DNA of 64,000 bases from Phycisphaeraceae bacterium (GCA_029260715.1 JAJDCS010000017.1:112136-176135); one strand, 5' to 3'. Counted from the stretch's first letter, positions 43,637-54,379 are shown. Notes: a model not told the origin generated them from the sequence alone. Program-made: numbers and translations.

Positions 43637-44605
43637 ATGCGCGAGCTTAACCTACTCTCACACATCTACCGCTCCAACAATGCGCTGCCCCCCCACGTGC
43701 TGATCCCACCCGGCGACGACACCGCCGCTATCCGCATCACCGACCCCGCCGTGCTTGTCACCGTCGATCAACTCGCCGACGGCGTACACGTGGACCTCGC
43801 CACAACCCCGCTGGAAAAGATCGCCCGCAAAGCCATCACGCGCAACTTGTCAGACATCGCCGCCATGGCCGCCAAACCCCTGGCCGCCGTGGCCGCCGCG
43901 TGCCTGCCGCGCGACTTCGGCGACGACCGCGCCGTCCAACTGTTCGACGCCATGCGCCGCACCGCCGAGCAATACAACTGCCCACTGGTCGGCGGAGACA
44001 TCGCCGTGTGGGACGGCCGACTGCTGTTGTCCGTCACACTCCTAGCCCAGCCCGACGGCGTCACGCCCGTCACACGCGCCGGCTCGCAACCCGGAGACCA
44101 CATCTACGTCACCGGCGCCCTGGGCGGCAGCACGCACACCCTTGACGGCTACACCCACCACCTTGACTTCGAGCCGCGACTCAACGCCGCGCGTATACTC
44201 GCTAAAACCCTAACCACGCGCCTGCACGCCATGATCGACCTAAGCGACGGCCTGGCCATGGACCTGCCACGCCTCTGCGGCGCCGACAACCCCGACCAAG
44301 CACAACTGCAAGCCGAGTTGTGGGTCGACCAACTGCCCATCAGCCCCGCCGCACGCGCCGCCGCCCAACAAGACGGCCGCCCCCCCTGGCAACACGCCCT
44401 GTGCGACGGCGAGGACTACGAGCTGTGCTTCACCGTCGCCGACCACCCACCCCAGCCCAGCGTGCCCGACCAGATCGACGCCGTGCCCGTCACGCGCATC
44501 GGCGTCATCAAACCCCACGATGGGAAAAGCCCTACCATCACGCTTAAAATGCCCGACGGATCAACCCAACCGCTTGAACGCGCCGGCTGGGAACACAAAA
44601 GCTAA
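43637..44605 (+). CDS. thiL: Thiamine-monophosphate kinase
   Basis: A 322-residue ATP-dependent kinase making thiamine diphosphate, the last step of vitamin B1 synthesis. Signatures: LIPPGDDTAAIRI (about 22-34), VTVDQLADGVHVDL with the metal Asp residues, KAITRNLSDIAAMAAKP, LVGGDIAVWDG, VTGALGGST, MIDLSDGLAMDLPRLC and CDGEDYELCFTV. TACAAT lies six bases before the ATG and there is no Shine-Dalgarno: a leaderless candidate. 38 bases separate it from tsaE. Confidence 0.95.
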   Translation: MRELNLLSHIYRSNNALPPHVLIPPGDDTAAIRITDPAVLVTVDQLADGVHVDLATTPLEKIARKAITRNLSDIAAMAAKPLAAVAAACLPRDFGDDRAVQLFDAMRRTAEQYNCPLVGGDIAVWDGRLLLSVTLLAQPDGVTPVTRAGSQPGDHIYVTGALGGSTHTLDGYTHHLDFEPRLNAARILAKTLTTRLHAMIDLSDGLAMDLPRLCGADNPDQAQLQAELWVDQLPISPAARAAAQQDGRPPWQHALCDGEDYELCFTVADHPPQPSVPDQIDAVPVTRIGVIKPHDGKSPTITLKMPDGSTQPLERAGWEHKS

Positions 44606-44643
44606 CGCAACGCTTCAGCGAAACACGCAATGCAACGACCAAC

Positions 44644-45180
44644 ATGACCGACGCAAGCAACGCCATCTTCGAAAGCCTGTCCGACTCGGTCGACCAGACC
44701 GCCGCCGTCGGCCGCGCCATCGCCGCGTTCACCCAGCCCGGCGACACCGTCGCCCTGATCGGCGAACTAGGCGCCGGCAAAACCCAACTCGTCCGTGGCC
44801 TAGCACACGGCCTGGGCATCGACGCGGCAACCGTGTCCAGCCCCACCTTCGTGTTGATGCAGCAGTACACCCACCCGCGCGGCAACCCGGTCGTCTTGCA
44901 CATCGACGCCTACCGCCTCGCAGGCTTGGAAGACGCCGAATCCATCGGCTGGGACACCGACATCCTCAGCGACGCGATTGTCGTCGTCGAGTGGGCCGAC
45001 CGCATCGCCGACCAACTGCCCGATGATCGCCTGGAAGTCCGCCTGTCACACGCAGCCCAAAACCAGCGCGGCGTGCGAATCCAACCTTTCGGAGCGTGGA
45101 AAAACCGCATGAATGCACTACGAACCGAAATAAAACGATGCTCCACCACGAGCCGCGACCGTCAGGGAGCGGTCTCTTAG
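44644..45180 (+). CDS. tsaE: tRNA threonylcarbamoyladenosine biosynthesis ATPase TsaE
   Basis: 178 residues. TsaE is the ATPase of the TsaB-TsaD-TsaE complex making t6A37 in tRNA. Walker A GELGAGKTQLVRG (about 40-52), VSSPTFVLMQQYTH, LHIDAYRLAGLEDAESIGWD and VVVEWADRI are family hallmarks. The last nine residues (SRDRQGAVS) are translated from an ACGAGCC palindromic repeat that ends at the stop codon, making this protein longer than the family norm. It follows thiL by 38 bases. Confidence 0.92.
   Translation: MTDASNAIFESLSDSVDQTAAVGRAIAAFTQPGDTVALIGELGAGKTQLVRGLAHGLGIDAATVSSPTFVLMQQYTHPRGNPVVLHIDAYRLAGLEDAESIGWDTDILSDAIVVVEWADRIADQLPDDRLEVRLSHAAQNQRGVRIQPFGAWKNRMNALRTEIKRCSTTSRDRQGAVS
45146..45178 (+). 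repeat. ACGAGCC palindromic repeat inside the 3' end of tsaE
   Basis: Short-subtype unit CCACGAGCCGCGACCGTCAG plus GGAGCGG. Unlike the other units it lies inside a coding frame and adds the residues SRDRQGAV to TsaE. Confidence 0.8.
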
Positions 45181-45257
45181 GAGATCAAACAACCATTGGG
45201 TGGCTGGGGCTAAGCAAAGCGTGCCCCAGATTCACCCGGTCGCCTAACATATTGACG

Positions 45258-45449
45258 ATGCCCGAAAAACCCGCCACAACACGCCCCCGCACCACCGCCT
45301 GCCCCATCTGCAAGAAAACCGTCGCGCCCGACAACCGCTGGCTGCCGTTCTGCAGCGACAGGTGCAAGACGATTGATCTAGGCAAGTGGGCAAGCGGCCA
45401 ATACACGATCAGCCGCCCCATCGAGCAAGCTGACCTGGACGAAGTGTAA
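45258..45449 (+). CDS. yacG: YacG-type zinc-finger protein
   Basis: 63 residues. CPICKK near 17 and FCSDRCKTIDLGKWASG near 34 give the four-cysteine zinc finger of YacG, in Escherichia coli an inhibitor of DNA gyrase. The ATG at 45258 gives the family length; the frame further upstream runs through tsaE. TAACAT lies seven bases before it (leaderless candidate). Confidence 0.85.
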   Translation: MPEKPATTRPRTTACPICKKTVAPDNRWLPFCSDRCKTIDLGKWASGQYTISRPIEQADLDEV

Positions 45450-45474
45450 AATACGCGGCGGACAGTAAGGTGTC

Positions 45475-45516
45475 GGGTGCCACACAGCACCGCGCAGCGT
45501 ACTGTGTACGGCACAC
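45475..45516. repeat. Degenerate GTGCCAC-type hairpin
   Basis: GGGTGCCACACAGCAC and GTACTGTGTACGGCAC are imperfectly inverted; same style as the cruciform at 15789. It lies between yacG and the Fur-like gene (convergent). Confidence 0.4.
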
Positions 45517-45527
45517 AACTAAAAAAA

Positions 45528-46019
45528 CTACGCCTCCTGATCGTGACCCTGCGCCGCCGCCTCCGGTGAAACACCATAGATCACCAGCCGGTAACTGGCC
45601 GGCTCAAACCCGTGCTCACGGCAGATGCGGTCGCGTATCGCTTCAAGCTCCGGCGCATCCACCTCGATGATCTTCTGCGTCTCAACGCACACCAGATACC
45701 CCTTGGGCTCGTGCCCCACGCTCAATTGGTAGTGCGTCTGCTTCGGGTCGATCAGCACCTCGGTAATGATCTTTGCTTCGAGCAGGTGCTTGAGCGTGCG
45801 GTAGATCGTGGCCTTGCTCACGCGACGACCCTCTTGGCGCATCTCGGTCAGCAGCTCGTCGGCCTCGAACACGCCCAGCTTCGACAGCACCGAGTCTAAA
45901 ATCCGCGCCCGCTCGGGCGTAAACTTCAAACCCTGCCCCTTGAGGAACCGCCGGAACACCGAGCACATGGGCACGGTCAACGGCTCGTCGCTGGAATGGG
46001 TCATTGTGGTCTGAGTCAT
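45528..46019 (-). CDS. Fur-family transcription regulator lacking usual metal ligands
   Basis: 163 residues. The winged helix is clear: LKFTPERARILDSVLSK, then VSKATIYRTLKHLLEAKII. The C-terminal dimerisation half is recognisable (HYQLSVGHEPKGYLVCVETQKIIEV, then HGFEPASYRLVIYGV), but the residues that bind metal in Fur/Zur/PerR are changed: the His-His-Asp-His run reads GHEPKGY, the first CxxC reads CVET and the second reads SPEA. It may therefore sense something other than metal, or be constitutive. A TACAAT hexamer lies 11 bases before the start on its strand. Confidence 0.85.
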   Translation of the reverse strand: MTQTTMTHSSDEPLTVPMCSVFRRFLKGQGLKFTPERARILDSVLSKLGVFEADELLTEMRQEGRRVSKATIYRTLKHLLEAKIITEVLIDPKQTHYQLSVGHEPKGYLVCVETQKIIEVDAPELEAIRDRICREHGFEPASYRLVIYGVSPEAAAQGHDQEA

Positions 46020-46139
46020 AGCTACCGTCTATTGTAGCCGCTTAGGCCACCCCGCAGCGGACCCAAGCGGTATTAGCACCGCCCGGCCCGGTTCTGCTAT
46101 CCTGACCGCCTTTGTCGGGTTGTTTTCGCGAGTTTCTTT

Positions 46140-47471
46140 ATGGCTAAACAGGGTTCACCATCCATCGGCGTGGGCATGATCGGCTGCGGCACCGTCGGCA
46201 CAGGCGTGGCCACGCTGCTATCCCAGCAGGCGGAACTGTACGCCCAGCGACTGGGCAAGCCCGTCGAAATCCGCCGCGTCCTCGTGCGCGACCCCGCTAA
46301 ACCCGCCGCCCAAGCCTGCCTGCCACCCGACCGCTTCACCAAAGACCCCGACGCGTTCTTTAACACCGACGACATGCCCATCGTCATCGAGGTGGCCGGC
46401 GGGATCGACCCCGTGGCCGCGTACGTCCGACGCGCATTGACCATGGGCAAGCACGTCATCACCGCCAACAAAAGCCTGCTGGCCGAACAAGGGCCCGACC
46501 TCTTCGCACTAGCGCACCAAAACAACGCCTCCATCGCGTTCGAGGCTTCCTGCGGCGGGGGCATACCCATCATCACGGCCCTCCAATTCGGCCTGATGGC
46601 CAACCGCATCGACGCGCTCTACGGCATCCTCAACGGCACGTCGAACTTCATCCTCACCGCCATGACCCAAGACGGCCGCCCATACGCCGACGCCCTACGT
46701 GACGCACAGGCCAAGGGCTTCGCCGAGGCAAACCCCATCATGGACGTGTCAGGCCAAGACGCCGGGCAAAAATTAGCCGTGCTCGCGTCGCTGGCGTTCG
46801 GCACGCGCGTCAGCGGCGACCAGGTCGCCTGCGACGGCATCGACACGCTCGACTCAGCCGACATCCGCTTCGGCGCCGAAATGGGCTACGACATCAAGCT
46901 CCTAGCCATCGCCCAGCGCAGCGGCAGTGGCGCGTCACAAGGCATCAGCCTCAGCGTCGAGCCGTGTTTTGTCCACGAAGACACGCCCATGGCCCAGGTC
47001 CACGGCTCGTTCAACGCGCTGTCGGTCTACGGCCACGCCGTGGGGCACACCATGTACTACGGCCCAGGCGCCGGGGGCCTGCCCACCGCAAGCGCCGTGG
47101 TCAGCGACCTGCTCAACACCGCCTCAGGCTGGTACCCCCAAGCCTTCGCCGCGATGCGACTCTGGGCAGACCAGCACCAACCCGCAACCGTTGTCGGCCC
47201 AGACGCGATGGAAAGCCGCTTCTACCTGCGACTGAACGCCAAAGACGCGCCCGGCGTCATGGCCAAAATCGCCAAAGTCCTCGGCGACGCGGGCATCAGC
47301 CTATCCGGCTTACACCAACACGAAGCAGCCGCCGGCCAGTTCGTCCCCGTGGTCATCACCACACACGAAGCCCACCGCAGCGCTGTGCGTCAATCCATCG
47401 ACCAGATCGAAAATCTTGACGTGATAGACGGCAGGCCCGTGTGCATCCGCATCGCCGACTTGCCGGGGTAA
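46140..47471 (+). CDS. hom: Homoserine dehydrogenase
   Basis: 443 residues. Reduces aspartate semialdehyde to homoserine on the way to threonine and methionine. NAD(P) loop GMIGCGTVGTGVATLL (12-27), VITANKSLLA, then the catalytic region GILNGTSNFILT and AKGFAEANPIMDVSGQDAGQ, and a C-terminal ACT domain (about 358-440, FYLRLNAKDAPGVMAKIAKV) for feedback control. A -10-like TATCCT lies about 37 bases upstream. Monocistronic. Confidence 0.95.
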   Translation: MAKQGSPSIGVGMIGCGTVGTGVATLLSQQAELYAQRLGKPVEIRRVLVRDPAKPAAQACLPPDRFTKDPDAFFNTDDMPIVIEVAGGIDPVAAYVRRALTMGKHVITANKSLLAEQGPDLFALAHQNNASIAFEASCGGGIPIITALQFGLMANRIDALYGILNGTSNFILTAMTQDGRPYADALRDAQAKGFAEANPIMDVSGQDAGQKLAVLASLAFGTRVSGDQVACDGIDTLDSADIRFGAEMGYDIKLLAIAQRSGSGASQGISLSVEPCFVHEDTPMAQVHGSFNALSVYGHAVGHTMYYGPGAGGLPTASAVVSDLLNTASGWYPQAFAAMRLWADQHQPATVVGPDAMESRFYLRLNAKDAPGVMAKIAKVLGDAGISLSGLHQHEAAAGQFVPVVITTHEAHRSAVRQSIDQIENLDVIDGRPVCIRIADLPG

Positions 47472-47500
47472 ATGATTTCTAATTGGAGTGGTACACCACT

Positions 47501-47540
47501 ACGAGCCGTCCGCCTCAGGCGGATAAGGAAGCGGTCTCTT
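47501..47540 (+). repeat. ACGAGCC palindromic repeat, long subtype
   Basis: Unit with internal CCGCCTCAGGCGG, followed by GGAAGCGGTCTCTT, in the convergent gap between hom and mnmG. Confidence 0.7.
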
Positions 47541-47578
47541 CAAGCCACGCATGGTGACGCGCATGACCTGAATGCGTC

Positions 47579-49423
<1,845 letters not shown>

Positions 49424-49624
49424 CGCGGGTGATTATACCCACCGGCCCGACAACCACGGACCGGCTTCAAACCCAAGCCGTCGCCCGGCTTGGCCCGCTT
49501 AAGTTCGCCTGCGGGTTGTACCGAATAAATGGGTTGTAGGGGTCGTATCAACCCGGCCGCCCCGATCACCGCCCCTACCGAACGTGCAAACCCGAACCCA
49601 CGCTTACCCTCTCAACCGCCAACC

Positions 49625-50815
49625 ATGAAAATCAACTTCAAACCCATCCGCTACACCGCCTACGCCGCAATACCCGTGTTTGCATTACTCCTTGGCGCCG
49701 AACTGGTGTGTAAGCGATACTACAACACCCGCCCCAAGTACTGGGCCCACGCGCAGCGGCTCACCAGCCCCGCCTACACCTCCAAACCCTGGTTCTCCGA
49801 ACCATTCCTCACCGATTCGTTCACACAGCCCGGCGGGTGGTTCACACCCGCCGACACGCGGCTCCTGTTCCCCAAGGACTACCAAAGCCGATACTTCACG
49901 GTCATCCGCGGCGCCAGACAGACCGCCGGCTTCCAGTGGGACCTAGCCGACGGGCTGCCGCTAAAGCTCTTCCTGCTGGGCGGGTCGACCACCTACTGCT
50001 CCGAAGTGCCCGACGAGCTGACCTGGGCCAGCCAGTTGCAGCACCGCCTAGCCGACAACCCCGCCACACAGCGAGTGCGAGTCGTGAACTACGGCGTCAC
50101 CTCAGTCAACTCCAGCCAGGAAGTCGAGCGCCTCAAATACGAACTGGCCCAGGGCAACCGCCCGGACGTCTGCGTGTTCTACAACGGCGTGAACGAAGTC
50201 TCGCAAGGCGTCTACAACAACAACCCGCAAGGCGTGATCTTCGCCACCGAAAAGCAGCACCGCCGGTCGCTGCTCCAACGGCTGCGCGCCCGGTCGTACC
50301 TCGCCCGCGCCGCCACCGACGCACCTCAAAAAAAATCCACGCCCGCCCACCTCGACAACCCCCAGCAAGTCCACAAGCTGGCCCGGCAAACCGCAGACCT
50401 CTACGAAGCCAACATCCGCGAAGCCATGCGCGTCTGCGAGCAATACGGCATCTCGCTTTTTGTGTTCCTACAGCCCAACCTGTACACCATCACCCGCCCG
50501 CTGACCGACCACGAGCAACACTTGGCTGACAACGACTCACGCCCGGGCATGCAACAGTGCGTCGAAGCGGTCTACCCACTGCTCAAGCGGAAAATCGAGT
50601 TGTTAAGAGGTTCGGGGTGTCAGGCCTACGACCTGTCTTCGGTCTTCGATGCCAACACCGACCCGATCTTCCTAGACTTTTGCCACGTTGAAAGCGACGG
50701 CAACCGGATCGTCAGCAACGCCATCTTCGCTCGCATCGACACCGAAACCAAGCGCGTAGCCAAAGCCGCCAGCGGAGAACGCTGGGAAACGAGCCTGTCC
50801 GTGGATCGGCGATGA
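49625..50815 (+). CDS. Membrane-anchored SGNH hydrolase-type protein
   Basis: 396 residues. An N-terminal membrane segment (RYTAYAAIPVFALLLGAEL, about 8-26) tethers an SGNH domain: block I LFLLGGSTTYCSEVPDE (Ser), a VNYGVTSVNSSQE block, FYNGVNEVSQGV (block III Asn) and LDFCHVESDGNRI (Asp/His). Such proteins deacetylate or acylate polysaccharides in the periplasm. It starts the second polysaccharide group (49.6-55.2 kb). The ATG at 49625 is chosen because the membrane segment follows it directly. Confidence 0.78.
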   Translation: MKINFKPIRYTAYAAIPVFALLLGAELVCKRYYNTRPKYWAHAQRLTSPAYTSKPWFSEPFLTDSFTQPGGWFTPADTRLLFPKDYQSRYFTVIRGARQTAGFQWDLADGLPLKLFLLGGSTTYCSEVPDELTWASQLQHRLADNPATQRVRVVNYGVTSVNSSQEVERLKYELAQGNRPDVCVFYNGVNEVSQGVYNNNPQGVIFATEKQHRRSLLQRLRARSYLARAATDAPQKKSTPAHLDNPQQVHKLARQTADLYEANIREAMRVCEQYGISLFVFLQPNLYTITRPLTDHEQHLADNDSRPGMQQCVEAVYPLLKRKIELLRGSGCQAYDLSSVFDANTDPIFLDFCHVESDGNRIVSNAIFARIDTETKRVAKAASGERWETSLSVDRR

Positions 50816-50835
50816 CTCACCCACCGACCACGCAC

Positions 50836-51645
50836 TCACGCCGCTTGTTTGATTGATGATGCGGGCCTAGCCAGGTCCTGACGCAACCCCACAAACGGGA
50901 AGCACCCCGCCGCCAGCCGCTTGTGCACGCCCAACGCGTGCGATTGTGACAGCAACTCGCACACGTCCCAGTTCCCAATGCCGTGCAACTCCCCGATAAA
51001 CGCCTGGGCCTGTTCACGCACCGCTTGGGGGATGCCCTTCAAGACCGCTAGCTCAGAGCCCTCGGTGTCGATCTTGAATACATCCACCCGGTCGATGCCA
51101 AGCTCTTGCATCGCCTCGGCCACCGTCGTCACGGGGAGCATGAAGTTCTCCGACGGGTCTTGTCTCAAGTAGCTAAACCCGCCGCCGCCGAAGTTCCGCT
51201 CGTCGCGTGACATCGCGTAAGGAAACGCGCCCGGCTGATCGGAAACCCCTTTGGGGATCACATGGATCCGGTCGCTGTGACGTTGCGCGTTGATACGCAA
51301 TAGCTCAATGTTCTCGGGCAGCGGCTCGAAGCAATAAATATCAGCCTCGGGGTAGACCGCCGCGTAATAGATCGCGGTCGTGCCGATGTTCGCGCCGATG
51401 TCGAAGATCACCTTCGGCCGCACCACCGACGGCAGGCGGTACTCGCTGTTCTCGCACAAGATCAGGTGGACCCTGTCGAGGTCGGTCGTGCCCGCACGCA
51501 CCACAGGCCGAAAACGCCGACCCGCGAAACGCACCGACGCGTCGTACACCCCCTGCCCACCTCGCGGCCAGCCCGCCCCCAGCACCCGCCGCGCCTTGCT
51601 CGTCAGCCGGTGCCCGGCCTGTTGAATACTAGCGATCAGACCCAT
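50836..51645 (-). CDS. FkbM family methyltransferase
   Basis: A 269-residue SAM-dependent O-methyltransferase. Motif I IFDIGANIGTTAIYYAAV, then YCFEPLPENIELL, the FkbM hallmark VDVFKIDTEGSELAVLKG, and FIGELHGIG. It likely methylates a sugar or polyketide-like acceptor; in this neighbourhood a polysaccharide is likely. The ATG at 51645 is chosen from domain extent; an in-frame ATG at 51834 would add 63 residues running through a nine-base tandem array. Divergent from the GT4 gene. Confidence 0.85.
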   Translation of the reverse strand: MGLIASIQQAGHRLTSKARRVLGAGWPRGGQGVYDASVRFAGRRFRPVVRAGTTDLDRVHLILCENSEYRLPSVVRPKVIFDIGANIGTTAIYYAAVYPEADIYCFEPLPENIELLRINAQRHSDRIHVIPKGVSDQPGAFPYAMSRDERNFGGGGFSYLRQDPSENFMLPVTTVAEAMQELGIDRVDVFKIDTEGSELAVLKGIPQAVREQAQAFIGELHGIGNWDVCELLSQSHALGVHKRLAAGCFPFVGLRQDLARPASSIKQAA

Positions 51646-51708
51646 CAGCAATAACCCCGCATCACGCGATTGAATAGCACAATGACACAACGCGTCCCCA
51701 AAGACGCT

Positions 51709-51823
51709 ACCGATTGTATCGGTCGTAACGGTTGTGCGGTTTACGCCTTTTTTACCGGTCCCACCGGTTTTTGCGGTGTACCGCGGGCGGCCCCGGTGTC
51801 GATCAATAGGTTTGTCTATCGGT
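51709..51823. repeat. Degenerate nine-base tandem array with palindrome in a divergent promoter
   Basis: CGGT starts at 51720, 51729, 51737, 51756, 51765, 51774, 51794 and 51820: six of seven gaps fit a nine- to ten-base period or its double. ACCGAT-TGT-ATCGGT (51709-51723) is a perfect palindrome and overlaps a minus-strand TACAAT. It may be an operator array or a decayed coding repeat. Confidence 0.5.
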
Positions 51824-51851
51824 CTGTTGGCCATTGACCCTAGGAGCCGCC

Positions 51852-53003
51852 ATGCTTATCGGCCTCGACGCCCGCACCATCTACCGCCCCACACGACGCG
51901 GCACGGGAAAGAACCTGATCGACCTGTACACCCACCTGGCGGACACCCGCCCGGATTGGCAGGTCGTGGCCTACCACCGCCACCCAGGCCCGGTCGATAC
52001 GCTCTTACCACGCGAAACCGTCCAGCCAAAATTCATCGAGATGGTCGGCGACCGCGTCGACGCATGGCAGCGGTGGCGACTGCCCATGGCCGCCTGGCGA
52101 GACAACCTCAACGTCCTGCACTGCCCCGCAAACGCATGCCCCGCCTGGATGCCAGTCAACACCGTCGTGACCATCCACGACCTAATCCCGCTGGACATGG
52201 CCGCTTCACGACGCGCCACGGACGTGCGCCGCTTCGAGCAATCCGTGCGAACCGCCTGCCGCCGAGCCGCCGGCATCATCTGCCCATCGAAATACACGCG
52301 CGACCGGCTGGTCCGCCAATTCAACGCCGACCCCGACCGAATCACCGTCAACGCATGGGCACCCGACAGCTCCGTGCGACCGGTCCCCCAAGAACGCTGG
52401 CAGCCGGTGCTCGATGAATACGGCGTCGACAGGCCCTTCGTCCTGCACTTCGGCGCCGCCGCGCCCCGCAAAAACACGCGTGGCCTAATCGAGGCCTGGG
52501 CCATGTCTAAACACGCGATACGCAAACAATGGCAACTGCTGATCATCGGGCTGGACCCACAAACACACACGCGCATGGCCGCGGCGGTCAAGCAGCTTGG
52601 CCTCCAAGACAGCGTCTGCCTACACGGCTTCGCCCGTGAGCAGCACCTGCCCACGCTGCTCAGCGCCGCCGAGGTGCTGGCCTACCCGAGTCTCTCGGAA
52701 GGATTCGGCCTGCCGATCCTAGACGCCTGGGCCGCAGGCACCGCCGTGATGACCAGCAACAGCACCAGCCTGCCGGAAGTCGCCGCAGACGCCGCCGTCC
52801 TGGTCGACCCCATCGATTGCTGCTCGATCGCCAGAGCGATCAACCAGCTCTGCTCCGAGCACCGGCTGCGCGAAGAACTCGTGGAGATGGGCCGCCACCG
52901 CCTGCGGTTCTACTCTTGGGAAAAAACCGCACAGCGATTCGCCTACGCCATCGAGCGCGCCGCGGAAACCACTCGCCTGGTGCGCGCACGCGCCGCCGCG
53001 TGA
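51852..53003 (+). CDS. Family 4 glycosyltransferase
   Basis: 383 residues. MLIGLDARTIYRPTRRGTGK opens the acceptor domain; TVVTIHDLIPLDM and AGIICPSKYTRDRLV follow, and the donor domain carries FVLHFGAAAPRKNTRGLIEAW, VCLHGFAREQHLPTLLSAAEV and the E-x7-E motif in YPSLSEGFGLPILDAWAAGT. A clear AGGAG (51842-51846) precedes the ATG by five bases. It is followed after 23 bases by another glycosyltransferase, probably in one operon. Confidence 0.9.
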   Translation: MLIGLDARTIYRPTRRGTGKNLIDLYTHLADTRPDWQVVAYHRHPGPVDTLLPRETVQPKFIEMVGDRVDAWQRWRLPMAAWRDNLNVLHCPANACPAWMPVNTVVTIHDLIPLDMAASRRATDVRRFEQSVRTACRRAAGIICPSKYTRDRLVRQFNADPDRITVNAWAPDSSVRPVPQERWQPVLDEYGVDRPFVLHFGAAAPRKNTRGLIEAWAMSKHAIRKQWQLLIIGLDPQTHTRMAAAVKQLGLQDSVCLHGFAREQHLPTLLSAAEVLAYPSLSEGFGLPILDAWAAGTAVMTSNSTSLPEVAADAAVLVDPIDCCSIARAINQLCSEHRLREELVEMGRHRLRFYSWEKTAQRFAYAIERAAETTRLVRARAAA

Positions 53004-53026
53004 CGCGCCGCACCGGGAACACGCCC

Positions 53027-54379
53027 ATGGCCCAAACACACAGACAACTCGACTTCTTGTTCGTCGCCGAGCAACCGTTGTGGCCCATGGATCAGGGCTT
53101 CTGCCTGCGCGGCAGCAACATGGCCCAAGCCCTGCGCAACCTGGGGCTGCGCGTGGGCATCGCCACCCACAAGCCCCTGCCCGGCGACGCGCCAGAACAC
53201 TTAAAGAGCATGAACCTGCCTTGGCCAATCGCCACGGACAGCGACCGCGACCGCTTCATGCACGCCTGGCGCGGCGTTGGCGCGCCGGCCAGACGACGCG
53301 TGGCTAGATACCAAGGCAGGAACCTGCCCCTGTTCGCGGGCATCATCCCGCTCGCCGATCGCCACCGCCCCAAGACCGTCATCGCCCTTGGCCAACACGG
53401 GCCCATGACGTTAAAAGCGCTACGCGACCACCCCACCATCAAACGCGTCTGGTACGCCGCCGACGAGCCCGTGTCGTTCCAACTGTCCTGCATGGGCACC
53501 GAGCCGCTTCGCCAGTGGCCGTCACGCCTGACCAAAGCCGCCCTGTACGCGGCGATCGAGTGTTTCTTCGCGCGCGGCCTAGACGGCGCCGTCGGGGTCA
53601 GCCCCCGCGACACCGCGCTACTCAAACGGATCGGCGGCGTGAAACACACCACCACCATCCGCAACGGCGTCAACCTGGACTACTTCACACCCACACAAGA
53701 CCAAGCCGCCACACCGCGCTCGCTCGTCTTCTGGGGACGCATGGACTTCGAGCCCAACATCGACGCGGCCCTGTGGTTCGCCCAAAACGTTTGGCCGACA
53801 CTGCGCCAACACCGCCCAGACGCCACCTGGCAAATCGTCGGCAAATACCCCCACCCAAGCGTGCAAAAGCTCGCCCAGCAGCCCGGCATCGAGGTGCTCG
53901 GCGCCGTGCCCGACGTGCGACCCCACGCACGCAACGCAGCCGTCACCATCCTCCCCATGCGCTGCGGCAACGGGATCAAGAACAAGCTGCTCGAAGCCGC
54001 CGCCATGGCCCGACCGATCGTCGCGTCAAAGCAAGCCGTCCAAGGCCTGGGCCACACCGACCAACGCCGGCCCGCATGGCAGTGCCACACACCCACGCAA
54101 TGGGTCCAAGCCATCCGCCGACTCTGGGCAGACCCTCAAGCGTCCGCGCGCCAAGGCACGCTCGCCCTGAACTGGGTCCGTGCCCACCACACCTGGCCTC
54201 ACGCCGCACAACAACTCGCCCGGTGGGTCGATTCGTGGCGGACACAGACCGATAACACCACCACCACGCAGGCCAAACAACCAACGATCGATATCAAAAC
54301 CAACACCGCCACAAAACCGCGCCGCGCCCAACACGGTTATCAGACCCCCACCGCGCCGACCCACAAAAAAGCCGCTTAG
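53027..54379 (+). CDS. Glycosyltransferase with Pro/Thr-rich tail
   Basis: 450 residues. GT-B fold: N-terminal FLFVAEQPLWPMDQGFCLRG, then TTIRNGVNLDYFTPT, SLVFWGRMDFEPNIDAALWF, WQIVGKYPHPSVQKL and VTILPMRCGNGIKNKLLEAA (donor site), as in exopolysaccharide transferases of the GT1/GT4 group. The last 60 residues are low complexity (Thr, Gln, Lys, Pro) and probably disordered. ATG at 53027; it follows the preceding gene by 23 bases. Confidence 0.82.
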   Translation: MAQTHRQLDFLFVAEQPLWPMDQGFCLRGSNMAQALRNLGLRVGIATHKPLPGDAPEHLKSMNLPWPIATDSDRDRFMHAWRGVGAPARRRVARYQGRNLPLFAGIIPLADRHRPKTVIALGQHGPMTLKALRDHPTIKRVWYAADEPVSFQLSCMGTEPLRQWPSRLTKAALYAAIECFFARGLDGAVGVSPRDTALLKRIGGVKHTTTIRNGVNLDYFTPTQDQAATPRSLVFWGRMDFEPNIDAALWFAQNVWPTLRQHRPDATWQIVGKYPHPSVQKLAQQPGIEVLGAVPDVRPHARNAAVTILPMRCGNGIKNKLLEAAAMARPIVASKQAVQGLGHTDQRRPAWQCHTPTQWVQAIRRLWADPQASARQGTLALNWVRAHHTWPHAAQQLARWVDSWRTQTDNTTTTQAKQPTIDIKTNTATKPRRAQHGYQTPTAPTHKKAA

